From Bacteroidota bacterium (GTDB lineage: Bacteria > Bacteroidota > Ignavibacteria > UBA10030 > UBA8401), in contig SXSI01000021.1 in the NCBI GenBank assembly GCA_005792285.1, positions 1 through 54,592 on the forward strand: 54,592 bases of DNA. The letters are read 5' to 3'. How positions within the stretch are numbered: position 1 is the stretch's first letter; every line of letters starts with the position of its first letter. The notes beneath the pieces are model-generated. The model made no database searches and was not told where the DNA came from. It worked only from the letters and a program-made list of their open reading frames with translations. The position numbers and the translations under genes are program-made. Shown here piece by piece: positions 36,569-45,871 of the stretch.

Positions 36569-37555
36569 TTATAGTGAATCGTTTTGCAATGAATTTTCAA
36601 GTGCCTGTTTTAAAATCGGAACCGCTCCGACTTCGCCACAAACTACACCGGCTGCATGGTTTGCAATAATTGCCGCTTGTAAAACTGATGCGCCAGCTGT
36701 CATTGCAACTGTTGAAGTTGCGATAACTGTATCTCCGGCACCTGAAACATCTGCAATATGAAGCGCTCTTGTTGGAATGTGGTGAACTCCTCCATGAGAT
36801 TGAATTAGTGTCATCCCTTTTTCACCTTGAGTTAATAAAATATTATGTGCGTGAAGTTTGTGAAGTAACTCTTTGCCAATTTCAATTAATTCTTCGTTTG
36901 AAGAAATTTTTCTTCCGAATGCCTCTTCAATTTCTTTTATGTTTGGCTTGAAAAGAGTTACATTTTTATAATTAAAAAAATGAGAACTCTTTGGATCAAC
37001 AGCAACTATTTTATTATGCTTTACTGCGAGCGCAATAATATTTTGTAATAAATTTTGTGTGATTACACCTTTGTTATAATCTTCAAGAATAATTCCATCG
37101 ATGCTATGAATATTATTTTCGAGAATTTGTAATATTGATTTTTCTATTTCGGAATTAATTGTATCTCTTTTCTCATTATCAATTCTTACAACATGTTGTT
37201 GATGAGCAATCACTCTAAGTTTTACAGTTGTCGGTCGTGTTGGATCAGTAATAATTCCGGATGTATCAAAAGATTCTGTTTCGAGTAAATGTTTTAATGC
37301 AAGTCCGTTACTATCTTTCCCAATTACGCCAAGTAAAAATGGAATAGCTCCCAAAGATTTAATATTGTTTGCAACATTCGATGCTCCTCCCAATCCATCT
37401 GTTTCGCGGATAACATCAATAATCGGAACAGGTGCTTCCGGAGAAATTCGTGATACGTTCCCCCAAACATATCTATCCAGCATTAAATCGCCGATAATTG
37501 CTATCTTTTTACCGAAACATTGTTGAAGTATTTTTAAATAATCTGCTATTGGCAT
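36569..37555 (-). CDS. rfaE1: D-glycero-beta-D-manno-heptose-7-phosphate kinase (HldE N-terminal type)
   Basis: This PfkB/ribokinase-family enzyme phosphorylates heptose-7-phosphate at C1. The 328-residue protein has an N-terminal IGDLMLDRYVWGNVSRISPE, the GGASNVANNIKSLGA signature, and the C-terminal catalytic ADVSGAGDTVIA with the GAGD anion hole and Asp base. It forms a two-gene ADP-heptose module with rfaE2. A candidate promoter lies just upstream, which would make it the first gene of the rfaE1-rfaE2-tamB-rnr run. Confidence 0.93.
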   Translation of the reverse strand: MPIADYLKILQQCFGKKIAIIGDLMLDRYVWGNVSRISPEAPVPIIDVIRETDGLGGASNVANNIKSLGAIPFLLGVIGKDSNGLALKHLLETESFDTSGIITDPTRPTTVKLRVIAHQQHVVRIDNEKRDTINSEIEKSILQILENNIHSIDGIILEDYNKGVITQNLLQNIIALAVKHNKIVAVDPKSSHFFNYKNVTLFKPNIKEIEEAFGRKISSNEELIEIGKELLHKLHAHNILLTQGEKGMTLIQSHGGVHHIPTRALHIADVSGAGDTVIATSTVAMTAGASVLQAAIIANHAAGVVCGEVGAVPILKQALENSLQNDSL

Positions 37556-37581
37556 AATGAATTTTTGAGAATAATGAAACT

Positions 37582-37610
37582 AAATTACCTAAAAGAAAAG
37601 GGAGTTACAA
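37582..37610 (-). promoter_or_regulatory. Candidate promoter of the rfaE1-tamB run
   Basis: On the minus strand TTGTAA (37610-37605) is followed after 17 bases by TAATTT (37587-37582), 26 bases before the rfaE1 ATG. This reading is by eye in an AT-rich gap of 67 bases and is tentative. Confidence 0.35.
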
Positions 37611-37622
37611 AAGAGTGAAATG

Positions 37623-39440
37623 CTATTTCTGTAATGTCATTTTTATTGAAGAACTCCAACTACTTATATTAATTCTGCAGATATAAATACCACTTGGAAG
37701 CTGACTTCCATCAAAATAAATAGTATGAACTCCTGCACTTCGAACTTCATTTACAAGTGTTAAAATATCTTTTCCCAATAAATCATAAATTTTAATACTT
37801 ACATCTTCCTGTTTTGGTAATGTAAATGTAATTGTAGTTTTTGGGTTAAATGGATTTGGATAATTTTGATAAAGATGATATTGTTTTGCAATAATTTTTT
37901 CAGCGAATACTGAGGTTGTTTTATACGAAACTATTTGCGATGGAATACTTTCGTTGTTTAACTTGTCAAGAGCTGTGATTGTGTAATAATATTCAATATT
38001 GAATGGAACTGAAAATAAATCAACAAATTCTTCCTGTGAAGTAGTAGATATGTTATAAATATTCTTAGGATCATTAATTGTAAATGTTGGTGATGTACTT
38101 TTATAAATAACATATTTTTTTGCTGTATCACCATCGGTTGCTTTTTGCGGCTTCTTCCAATTTAATTTTATACTATTATTATTCCCAGTTATAGTTACTT
38201 CGGTTGGAAATAATGGCATCACCGCATCTTTCCATTCCATTTTTGGTTGAAGTGATTTATAATTGTAAAAATCTTTTTTAAGTGAATCTAAAAATCCTTT
38301 GGGATTATTTAATACACCATAGGTTGCCCGAAAAAATAAATTTCCTTCTGCATTATTATCTATTCTATTTAATCGAATTTGATTTGGTAATTCATTTGCA
38401 CTCCAATTAGCATCAGTAATCCGATAAGCCGCTTGTCCAACATAAAGATGCCGCCCATTTTTTTGAAATGCCCACCAAGGCAAAAGTTTTCCATAATCTT
38501 GAGATCCTGCAAATGGCCAATATAATTGTGGAGAAATGTAGTCAACATATTTTCCTTCTAACCAAGCAACTGGATCGCAATAAATTACATTGTAAGCATC
38601 CAAACCAACAATTCCCGATGGAACACCATTTTTCCAAATCCCAAACGGACTCATCCCTAATTTCACCCATGGTTTAATTGTATTTATTGAATCGTAAATT
38701 GCTTTAATCAAAATATTTACATTATCGCGACGCCAATCTTTTATATTTGTAAATCCGCGCGAATAATTTGTGAAAGCTGAATTGTCTTCGGTTGTAATTC
38801 CATTTGGCAGCGTGCCGGTTATTGGATATGGATAAAAGTAATCATCAAAATGAATTCCATCTACATCATACCTTTTTAAAACATCTGTGATAACTTTTAA
38901 AACATGCTCGCGAACTTGTGGTAATCCAGGGTTTAACATTTTTAAACTACCGAAAGTTAGTATCCAATCGGGATTTGTTTTTGTTACATGGTTTGAAGCT
39001 GTGATATAATTACCAACACTTCTTTCTGCACGATATGGATTGAACCATGCATGAAGTTCAATTCCTCTTTTGTGTGCTTCGGTAATTGCAAACTCCAACG
39101 GATCATAAAATGGAGAAGGAGCTACGCCTTGAGTTCCTGTCAGCCATCTCGACCACGGTTCAAAAGGTGAATTATATAAGGCATCACATTCGGTTCTAAT
39201 TTGAAACACAACTGCATTTGTACCACTGCTTTTTAAGTTATCCAGAATTTGAATTAACGCATATTGTTGCGAAGCCGGGTTTGTAATTCCACTTGCAGGC
39301 CAATCGAGATTAGTTACTGTAGCAATCCAAACACCACGAAATTCTCTTTTGGGTTGTTGAGCTTGAATGGTAATTGAAAAAAAGATAAAGCAGAAAAAAC
39401 TAATTACTAATATTTTTATTGATGTTTTAGAAAATATCAT
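37623..39440 (-). CDS. Secreted glycoside hydrolase-like protein (GHL10/DUF187) with T9SS sorting domain
   Basis: The 605-residue protein has a signal peptide (ending near IQAQQPK) and a GHL10/DUF187 TIM-barrel-like domain (about 30-400). Its motifs are REFRGVWIATVTNLDWP, AVVFQIRTECDALY, GIELHAWFNPYRAE and DGIHFDDYFYPYP. A fibronectin-like segment follows (about 420-510). The C-terminal domain has the type A Por sorting pattern (YPNPFNPKTTITFTLP, IKIYDLLGKDI, SGIYICRI). Type IX secretion to the cell surface is therefore predicted. It overlaps the upstream FadL/PorV-like gene by four bases. The polysaccharide substrate is unknown; peptidoglycan-related or glycan hydrolysis is suggested for the family. 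Confidence 0.88.
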   Translation of the reverse strand: MIFSKTSIKILVISFFCFIFFSITIQAQQPKREFRGVWIATVTNLDWPASGITNPASQQYALIQILDNLKSSGTNAVVFQIRTECDALYNSPFEPWSRWLTGTQGVAPSPFYDPLEFAITEAHKRGIELHAWFNPYRAERSVGNYITASNHVTKTNPDWILTFGSLKMLNPGLPQVREHVLKVITDVLKRYDVDGIHFDDYFYPYPITGTLPNGITTEDNSAFTNYSRGFTNIKDWRRDNVNILIKAIYDSINTIKPWVKLGMSPFGIWKNGVPSGIVGLDAYNVIYCDPVAWLEGKYVDYISPQLYWPFAGSQDYGKLLPWWAFQKNGRHLYVGQAAYRITDANWSANELPNQIRLNRIDNNAEGNLFFRATYGVLNNPKGFLDSLKKDFYNYKSLQPKMEWKDAVMPLFPTEVTITGNNNSIKLNWKKPQKATDGDTAKKYVIYKSTSPTFTINDPKNIYNISTTSQEEFVDLFSVPFNIEYYYTITALDKLNNESIPSQIVSYKTTSVFAEKIIAKQYHLYQNYPNPFNPKTTITFTLPKQEDVSIKIYDLLGKDILTLVNEVRSAGVHTIYFDGSQLPSGIYICRINISSWSSSIKMTLQK

Positions 39441-40855
39441 AGTCTGTAACTTAGTGTAAAATTCACATAAGTTACATTAATATTTTCATCAGTTCTAGAT
39501 GGATTTGAAATTGTAGATGTTGAATAATTATTGTGAAATGTAGAAAATTTTCGGGATGCAGCTGCAATATCCAAATTAATTCTTGGAGAAATTCTGTAAC
39601 CAATTCCACCCGAGAAAGTTACGGGATCAAATTCCTTTGGATCATCTTTGATTGGAGATTTTTCTAAATTATATCCTCCACGTAATTGTAAATAATCTGT
39701 CAATGAAAATTCAAGTCCTAATCTATAATTAGTAACCGAACGAAATTTTTCTCTGAAAATAAAATTTTCGCTTTCCAATGCTGAGTTATCTGCCCATTGA
39801 AGTTTTGTCCAATCTGTAACTTCAACATCTGCAGAAAGAAGAAGTTCATCGAACGGTGTTATCGAAATTCCACCAGCGATGCTTGTTGGTGAATTTATAT
39901 CGTATTGGTTTTTTGCAGAATATTTAAATGGTCCTTTTTTAGTCCCGTTATCAAAAAAACTTGCTCCTTCATCTGTATAAACTTCTTTTGCAGTTGTTGA
40001 AAATGGTGACTTTATAGTGAGCCCAAGTCGAAGAAAGTCACTTCTGAACATAAATCCTAAAATTATTCCGGTTCCGGAATATTCTGTTGAAATTAAATTT
40101 GAAAGATTAAATTGTTTGAATTGGCGATAAAGTGAATCAACTGGATAACTTGAAGTAGTATCTTTCCATAAATTATTTTGATCAAATTCTGTGTATTGTC
40201 TGTTGTAAGTATAATTTCCCGAAACTCCATAAAGTGTAGCTCCAACGGAAATATTTTCTTCAATATCAATAGCGCCGGAAAAATTCCACTGTCCGCCATT
40301 TCCTTCTTCATAAATAGTTCCGCTTTGTAAAACATTCGCGGTAAGTGGTGTATAACTTTTTTTATTAGATAAATAAATTTGAAACGGGATATCATATTTT
40401 ACATCTGCATCATACAGCGCGGGGATTATTGAACTTTTATTATTGAAACCACTGAATTGCATTGTCCTGTTATGGTCTGTAATATTTGTATAACCAAATG
40501 CAAAAACTAAACTTCCTCTTTCGGTTGGAATTGGAAGAACAAATCCAAAATCATCTAAACCAATATCGTTTTTAGTTTTATCGGATATATTTTGTTGAAA
40601 TGTTGTTTTATTATTATACGAACGATAATTTAATCCAGCTGTAAATTCAATAGTTCTCAATTGTGCTAATCCAGCGGGATTCCAATATACTGCCGAAAAA
40701 TTATCTGCAATGGAAGTAAATGCATTTCCCATTCCTAAAGCACGAGAATCAACACCGATTCCCGGCAATGTAAATCTTAGCGCCTCGTCGGTGGTTTGTG
40801 ATTTTAAAACAAAACTAAACCAGAATAAAATAGTTACTTGAAATAATTTCTTCAT
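39437..40855 (-). CDS. OmpP1/FadL-like (PorV-like) outer-membrane protein
   Basis: The 472-residue protein has a signal peptide and a barrel-type sequence. The N-terminal stretch GVDSRALGMGNAFTSIADN followed by AVYWNPAGLAQL is the hallmark shared by FadL/TodX transporters, UPF0164 and PorV-type T9SS proteins. It ends with YVNFTLSYRL. The four-base overlap with the downstream T9SS cargo gene suggests that the two are made together. Whether it transports hydrophobic compounds or helps deliver the cargo, as PorV does, is open. Confidence 0.8.
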   Translation of the reverse strand: MKKLFQVTILFWFSFVLKSQTTDEALRFTLPGIGVDSRALGMGNAFTSIADNFSAVYWNPAGLAQLRTIEFTAGLNYRSYNNKTTFQQNISDKTKNDIGLDDFGFVLPIPTERGSLVFAFGYTNITDHNRTMQFSGFNNKSSIIPALYDADVKYDIPFQIYLSNKKSYTPLTANVLQSGTIYEEGNGGQWNFSGAIDIEENISVGATLYGVSGNYTYNRQYTEFDQNNLWKDTTSSYPVDSLYRQFKQFNLSNLISTEYSGTGIILGFMFRSDFLRLGLTIKSPFSTTAKEVYTDEGASFFDNGTKKGPFKYSAKNQYDINSPTSIAGGISITPFDELLLSADVEVTDWTKLQWADNSALESENFIFREKFRSVTNYRLGLEFSLTDYLQLRGGYNLEKSPIKDDPKEFDPVTFSGGIGYRISPRINLDIAAASRKFSTFHNNYSTSTISNPSRTDENINVTYVNFTLSYRL

Positions 40856-40890
40856 TTAGCAAATGTTAAAAGTGTAGAAAGTAAAAAAAA

Positions 40891-41841
40891 TTAATCTTCT
40901 CTCTTTCGAACGGTCCCATTACTTGGAGGAGGTGGAGTTGTTGGCGTACTTTGTCCACGAACATTTGTGCCACCGGTTGAAGGTTGAGGTGTTTTAGGTG
41001 CGGTATATTTTATTTTCCCTTTTGCGTCTCCAGAAGAAGGCTCTTTTTTTGAATCTTCAACTTTTCCGCGGTTCCGGGAATTATCATCATCGATATTAAT
41101 TTTTTCTTTTTCACGTACTCTTCCAGAAGTTGGCGGATTTATTTCTTCAACTTTTTTCCACCAAGGAAGTTCACGTTCTCTTCCAGTTGGAATATCATTC
41201 GAATTTTTATTTCCTTCGTCACGAGTTCTTGTCCCAGTTGGTGGCGCTGGTGCATTTACACTTGTGGCGACTGAAGTTCCAGGGATATCAGCAGGACGAT
41301 CTCTGAATGAATTATCATCACCTCTTGAATTCCCGCTGCCTCCACCTCGTCTTCGGGATTCTAAATCATCATTGCTTGAATATCCTCCCGAACCATAATA
41401 GTATGGATAGTAATTATAAGGTGAGTAATAACCAAAATAATTTGGTTGATACCAATATGGATAAGGATAACCAACATACATTCCTTGATGACGATTATAT
41501 CCCCACGGATCATTAAACCAATAATCCCAGTCGTTATGCCAACTATATTGATAATAAAAAGGATCATACCAACCATAATTCCGGTGTGGGTTATAAAAAT
41601 GGAATGAAGCTCGGTATCGCGAACGACGGAAATCGTCATCTTCGAAATAATTGTAATTATTTATTATTGTTGTTTTAGAATCTGAATTATAGGAAGTGTC
41701 TGTTTCTGTATAATAATTAGTGCGTGGTTTTGAGCGACGTCGTGGGGTTTCATCTTCTTCATAAGTAGCGAGTTGAGTATAGCACCCCTCCATCAAAATT
41801 ATTCCTAAAATAAAATATATAACTGAATATTTATTTTTCAT
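40891..41841 (-). CDS. Low-complexity Tyr/Asn/Pro/Gly/Arg-rich lipoprotein
   Basis: I do not recognise this 316-residue protein. It has a lipoprotein signal (LMEGC, Cys20). Residues about 75-155 are extremely rich in Tyr, Trp, Pro, Asn and Gly (for example YPYPYWYQPNYFGYY). A Gly/Arg/Ser/Asp-rich stretch follows (RRRGGGSGNSRGDD), and the tail is Pro/Thr/Lys-rich. Such composition suggests a disordered, possibly adhesive or surface-exposed protein. A strong AGGAGG lies six bases before the ATG, unusual for this window, so high translation is likely. It sits 24 bases downstream of a signal-peptide-bearing outer-membrane gene. Confidence 0.7.
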   Translation of the reverse strand: MKNKYSVIYFILGIILMEGCYTQLATYEEDETPRRRSKPRTNYYTETDTSYNSDSKTTIINNYNYFEDDDFRRSRYRASFHFYNPHRNYGWYDPFYYQYSWHNDWDYWFNDPWGYNRHQGMYVGYPYPYWYQPNYFGYYSPYNYYPYYYGSGGYSSNDDLESRRRGGGSGNSRGDDNSFRDRPADIPGTSVATSVNAPAPPTGTRTRDEGNKNSNDIPTGRERELPWWKKVEEINPPTSGRVREKEKINIDDDNSRNRGKVEDSKKEPSSGDAKGKIKYTAPKTPQPSTGGTNVRGQSTPTTPPPPSNGTVRKRED

Positions 41842-41865
41842 AACAAACCTCCTGATAATTTTTCT

Positions 41866-42651
41866 TTACAGAGTGCGAACATATTCTATATGAAGGGTCC
41901 TGTTCCCAATTGTAATTTCTTTTGTAGAATTATTTTTAACCACATTCTTTAAATTAAATCCAATTAGAAAACCATTACCAAACGACCAGTGAAGTCCTGT
42001 GTTTAAATAACCTCTCCCTTTTCCAATTTTTTTTAAGTTATCGTTGAAAGCAAAATCATAATCTGCAACTAACGAAATATCTTTTCCAATTGATTTTTCT
42101 ATTCCTGCAAAAAAGTTTAAATCTTTATCTCCATCTTCTTTTTCTAAACTCATATTAACACCACCATGCCAACTTAAATTTCCCATAAAAGAGAAATTTT
42201 TACTTGCTGCTAAATATACTCCTGAAGATTTAATTGTGAATCGCTCAAGTGAATCGATATAAGTTTCTTTCCCTTGAGAATTAAACCCAAGTGCAATTGC
42301 TGGAGAAGCTTGGGTTTCATCAAACAATCTGAATTTTAACAAAACTCCCGGATTTTTTTGTGATTCAACTTTTCCGTATCCAATAAATCCAGTCCCGCCA
42401 AATGATACTCCAAAATTCAATCGGTCTAACGCGCCAGCTGATAATGAAAAAGTCATTCCGCCATCTTGAAAGAAATCAATATCAAAACCAAATGCTCCCT
42501 TTTTTAAAAGCCCAGCTGTTGGCACATCAACTAAATTTCTCATTTCAACGTCAGCAGTTTCGCCGGCGCTAGATTGCGCGTAAATGTAGTTAAATGAAAA
42601 CATATTGCTCATTGATATTAATGTTATAAGTAGTATTAGTTTTTGCTTCAT
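41866..42651 (-). CDS. Predicted outer-membrane beta-barrel protein, function unknown
   Basis: The 261-residue protein has a signal peptide (to about YIYAQS). The body is a series of amphipathic strands with Gly-rich turns (FGFDIDFFQDGGMTFSLSAG, LNFGVSFGGTGFIGYGKVE, LVADYDFAFNDNLKK), typical of a small barrel. The start of the mature part, EMRNLVDVPTAGLLKKGAF, looks conserved, and I loosely associate the pattern with YjbH-like outer-membrane proteins. It lies 28 bases downstream of cysS and 24 bases upstream of the Tyr-rich lipoprotein on the same strand. Function is unknown. Confidence 0.65.
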   Translation of the reverse strand: MKQKLILLITLISMSNMFSFNYIYAQSSAGETADVEMRNLVDVPTAGLLKKGAFGFDIDFFQDGGMTFSLSAGALDRLNFGVSFGGTGFIGYGKVESQKNPGVLLKFRLFDETQASPAIALGFNSQGKETYIDSLERFTIKSSGVYLAASKNFSFMGNLSWHGGVNMSLEKEDGDKDLNFFAGIEKSIGKDISLVADYDFAFNDNLKKIGKGRGYLNTGLHWSFGNGFLIGFNLKNVVKNNSTKEITIGNRTLHIEYVRTL

Positions 42652-42679
42652 CTGTAGGACACTTTTAGTGTATGAAAGT

Positions 42680-44119
42680 TTACTTCTTTTTTTTCCACTC
42701 TGTTTTGTCTTTTTTATCTTCTAATATAATACCTAATTTTGATAGATTATTACGTATAAAATCAGATAATGAAAACTGTTTTAATTTTCGAGCTTCATTT
42801 CTTGTTTGGATTAAAAGCTCAATTAGTTCTTTATCAATTGCTGATTCAGTTTTTAAGTTTTCATCAGAAAATAATCCTAAAATATCCTTTCCTTTTTCTG
42901 TGATGAATTGTAAAACATCTGTGGTTGATTTTTTATTTAATAAGTTTTCGGAAGAAGTAATTTTATATATCTCTTTAGATAAATCAAACATTACAGCAAT
43001 TGCTTGAGGAGTATTGAAGTCGTCATTCATTGCTGTAATAAAATCATCATTATATTTTTTTAATGAAATGCTTACTTCGCCATAATTTTTGTTTTCACAA
43101 AACTTTTTTAGTTGGCTATAAACATTTAATAATTTTTCGTATCCTTTTTTTGCTCCTTCAATTGCAGTTTCACTAAAATCGAGTGTGCTTCTATAATGAC
43201 TTTGTAAAATGAAAAATCGGATTTCTAAAGGATTAAATTTTTTAAATGCTTGTTTCAATGTGGTAAAATTACCGAGTGACTTTCCCATTTTTTTGCCATC
43301 AACAGTTACCATGTTATTATGTAACCAATATTTAACAAATGGTTTTTTTGTAACAGCTTCACTTTGTGCAATTTCACATTCGTGATGTGGAAATTGATTT
43401 TCAATTCCACCGCCATGAATATCAAAACTTTCACCAAGATATTTTATAGACATTGCAGAACATTCGAGGTGCCAGCCGGGATAACCATTTCCCCAAGGAC
43501 TTTGCCATTGCATTATGTGTCCCTTCTCAGCTTTTTTCCAAAGTGCGAAATCAGCAGAATGTCGTTTTTCTTTACTTACTACAATTCGCGTACCTTCTGA
43601 AAGTTCATCAACTTTTCTGTTTGATAATTTTCCATAACCTTTAAATTTATTTACTTCAAAATAAACAGACCCATTAACTTCGTATGCAAATCCTTTTGAA
43701 ATTAAATTTTTAACCATTTCGATTTGCTCAGTTATATGCCCAGTTGCACGCGGAGAAATATTTGGTCGAAGTATATTTAATTTATCCATATCTGAAAAAT
43801 AACTTTGCGTATATAACTCAGCAATTTCCATTGGATGTTTTTTTTCGAGCTTACTTTGCTTTTCAATTTTATCTTCCCCCTCATCAATATCTCCAACTAA
43901 ATGACCAACGTCAGTTATATTTTGAACGTATTTAACTTTATATCCTGAATATCTTAAATAACGGACAATTATATCAAACGAAACGTAACTTTTTGCGTGC
44001 CCAATATGAGAATCTCCATAAACCGTTGGACCGCAAACATAAATTCCAACTTCACCTTTTTTTAAAGGTAAAAAGTTTTCCTTTGTACGAGATAATGTAT
44101 TATAAATTAAAAGTTTCAT
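42680..44119 (-). CDS. cysS: Cysteinyl-tRNA synthetase
   Basis: This class I synthetase charges tRNA-Cys. The 479-residue protein has the HIGH motif (38-41), KMGKS (277-281; a KMSKS variant), and the zinc ligands C29, C220, H245 and E249, aligned with E. coli C28, C209, H234 and E238. Length is normal. Its ATG is directly next to the recN stop codon with no gap, so cotranscription with recN is likely. Confidence 0.96.
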   Translation of the reverse strand: MKLLIYNTLSRTKENFLPLKKGEVGIYVCGPTVYGDSHIGHAKSYVSFDIIVRYLRYSGYKVKYVQNITDVGHLVGDIDEGEDKIEKQSKLEKKHPMEIAELYTQSYFSDMDKLNILRPNISPRATGHITEQIEMVKNLISKGFAYEVNGSVYFEVNKFKGYGKLSNRKVDELSEGTRIVVSKEKRHSADFALWKKAEKGHIMQWQSPWGNGYPGWHLECSAMSIKYLGESFDIHGGGIENQFPHHECEIAQSEAVTKKPFVKYWLHNNMVTVDGKKMGKSLGNFTTLKQAFKKFNPLEIRFFILQSHYRSTLDFSETAIEGAKKGYEKLLNVYSQLKKFCENKNYGEVSISLKKYNDDFITAMNDDFNTPQAIAVMFDLSKEIYKITSSENLLNKKSTTDVLQFITEKGKDILGLFSDENLKTESAIDKELIELLIQTRNEARKLKQFSLSDFIRNNLSKLGIILEDKKDKTEWKKKK

Positions 44120-45829
44120 TTACTTTGCCTGTATTAAAGTTCGTGCAGTTTCAAGACTCGACTTGCTAACTTTTTCGCCACTCATTAATTTAGCTACCTC
44201 GTGTACTCTTTCATCTTCCGTTAATTTAATTAATCGCGAAGTCGTTGATAATTTATCAGAAGATTTTTCTACAACATAATGCGTATCTGCCAAGCTTGCA
44301 ATTTGTGGTAAATGTGTAATAGTTATAACTTGATGGGTTTTAGAAAGTTCCTTTAGTTTTTTTCCAACTGATTGTGCAATTCTTCCACTAACACCAACAT
44401 CAATTTCATCAAAAATTAATAGTGGAACATTTTCTCCGTTAGCAAGTATCGATTTAAGGATTAACATAATTCTAGAAATTTCGCCTCCCGAAGCTACACG
44501 ATTTAATGGTTTTGGTTCTTCGCCAATATTTGTGCTGATGTAAAATTCTATATTATCAATCCCTGTAGTTTTTAAGTTAATAAACTCTTTCCCTCTAGAA
44601 ATATATAAATCGTGTTCGGGAAGTGAGTCGCTAACTTGAAAATTATTATTTACAACAAATTTACTATTTGCTATTCCAACATCGGCTAATGAACTGCTAA
44701 CTAATTTTTCTAATTTTTTTGATGACTGCATTCGCAGGTCTGAAAGTTTGGTTGAGTTTTGTGTAATTGTATTTCTTGAACTCTCGATTTTTTTATTTAT
44801 TAAATTTATTTCATCATCAAAATTTTCAAGTAATTTTATTTCCTCTCCTATTTTTATTCTGTATTCAATAATCGCCGGAATCTGCAACATGTATTTCTTC
44901 TTCAAATGAGTTAAAACTCCAAGTCGCTCTCTTATGTCTTCAAGTCGCATTGGAGAAAAATGAAGTTTCTCCTGATATTTTTTTGCGACACTTGCTACAT
45001 CATTAATAATTGCAAACGCATTATCAATTTCTTTTAATTGCGAAGCAACCTCGGGATCAATTTGATTAAGTAAATCGATCTCTTTTTTGGCTTTATAAAT
45101 TAAAGCAGAAGCCGACTGTTCCTTGCTATATAATAGAGAGTTAATTGTGTTTGTAATTTCATGCAACTTTTCGGAATTACTGAATAGATTTAACTCGGTA
45201 TTTAATTCCACCTCTTCATTTAGAGTTGGATTCACTCCATCAATTTCCCTTATTTGAAATTCATAAAGATTCTTTTTCGCTTTTAAATCATGTTGTTTTA
45301 ATTGAAGTTCTTTTTTATCCACTAATAACGAATTTATTTCTTTATAAGATGTTTTATAATTTGTGAGCAGTTTTTCTGTTTCTGCAAAAGTATCAAGAAA
45401 TGAAAGATGCGTATTTGATCGCAACAACATTTGGTGATCATGTTGTCCGTGCAAGTCAACCAATAAATCTCCCAATTCTTTTAGTACAGTAAGAGTTACA
45501 GGTGAATCATTAATGAAACACCTCGACTGCCCTTTGAGAGTTATTTCACGACGGATAATTAGTTCGTCTGTTTTTTCAATTTCAAATTGTGTAAAAAATT
45601 CATTCAACTGATTATTATTTATTTTTACATTTATTTCTACAAATGCTTTTTCTGCCCCCGTTCTTACAACTTCCGCAGAAGTTCTTTCTCCCAAAACAAG
45701 ATTAAATGCGTCAATTAAAATTGATTTGCCAGCTCCGGTTTCTCCAGTGATAACAGTAAATCCTTTTTCCAAATTTATTGTAATATGTTCAATTAGAGCA
45801 TAATTTTTAATTGTAAGAGAAGTTATCAT
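44120..45829 (-). CDS. recN: DNA repair protein RecN
   Basis: RecN is an SMC-like ATPase in double-strand break repair. The 569-residue protein has Walker A GETGAGKS (29-36), the early motif HGQHDHQML, a central coiled-coil of about 300 residues, and C-terminal signature VASGGEISRIMLILK with Walker B LIFDEIDVGVSG. Length is normal. It is followed immediately by cysS and preceded by the large FG-GAP gene 42 bases upstream. Confidence 0.95.
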   Translation of the reverse strand: MITSLTIKNYALIEHITINLEKGFTVITGETGAGKSILIDAFNLVLGERTSAEVVRTGAEKAFVEINVKINNNQLNEFFTQFEIEKTDELIIRREITLKGQSRCFINDSPVTLTVLKELGDLLVDLHGQHDHQMLLRSNTHLSFLDTFAETEKLLTNYKTSYKEINSLLVDKKELQLKQHDLKAKKNLYEFQIREIDGVNPTLNEEVELNTELNLFSNSEKLHEITNTINSLLYSKEQSASALIYKAKKEIDLLNQIDPEVASQLKEIDNAFAIINDVASVAKKYQEKLHFSPMRLEDIRERLGVLTHLKKKYMLQIPAIIEYRIKIGEEIKLLENFDDEINLINKKIESSRNTITQNSTKLSDLRMQSSKKLEKLVSSSLADVGIANSKFVVNNNFQVSDSLPEHDLYISRGKEFINLKTTGIDNIEFYISTNIGEEPKPLNRVASGGEISRIMLILKSILANGENVPLLIFDEIDVGVSGRIAQSVGKKLKELSKTHQVITITHLPQIASLADTHYVVEKSSDKLSTTSRLIKLTEDERVHEVAKLMSGEKVSKSSLETARTLIQAK

Positions 45830-45871
45830 TTTATTTAATTGAAGCTACAGGGAATTTGTTTTTGTTTCAAA

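Noticed and set aside
41361-41639. 92-codon minus-strand frame inside the Tyr-rich lipoprotein gene
   Set aside because: It arises from the repetitive codon composition of the real gene in another frame.
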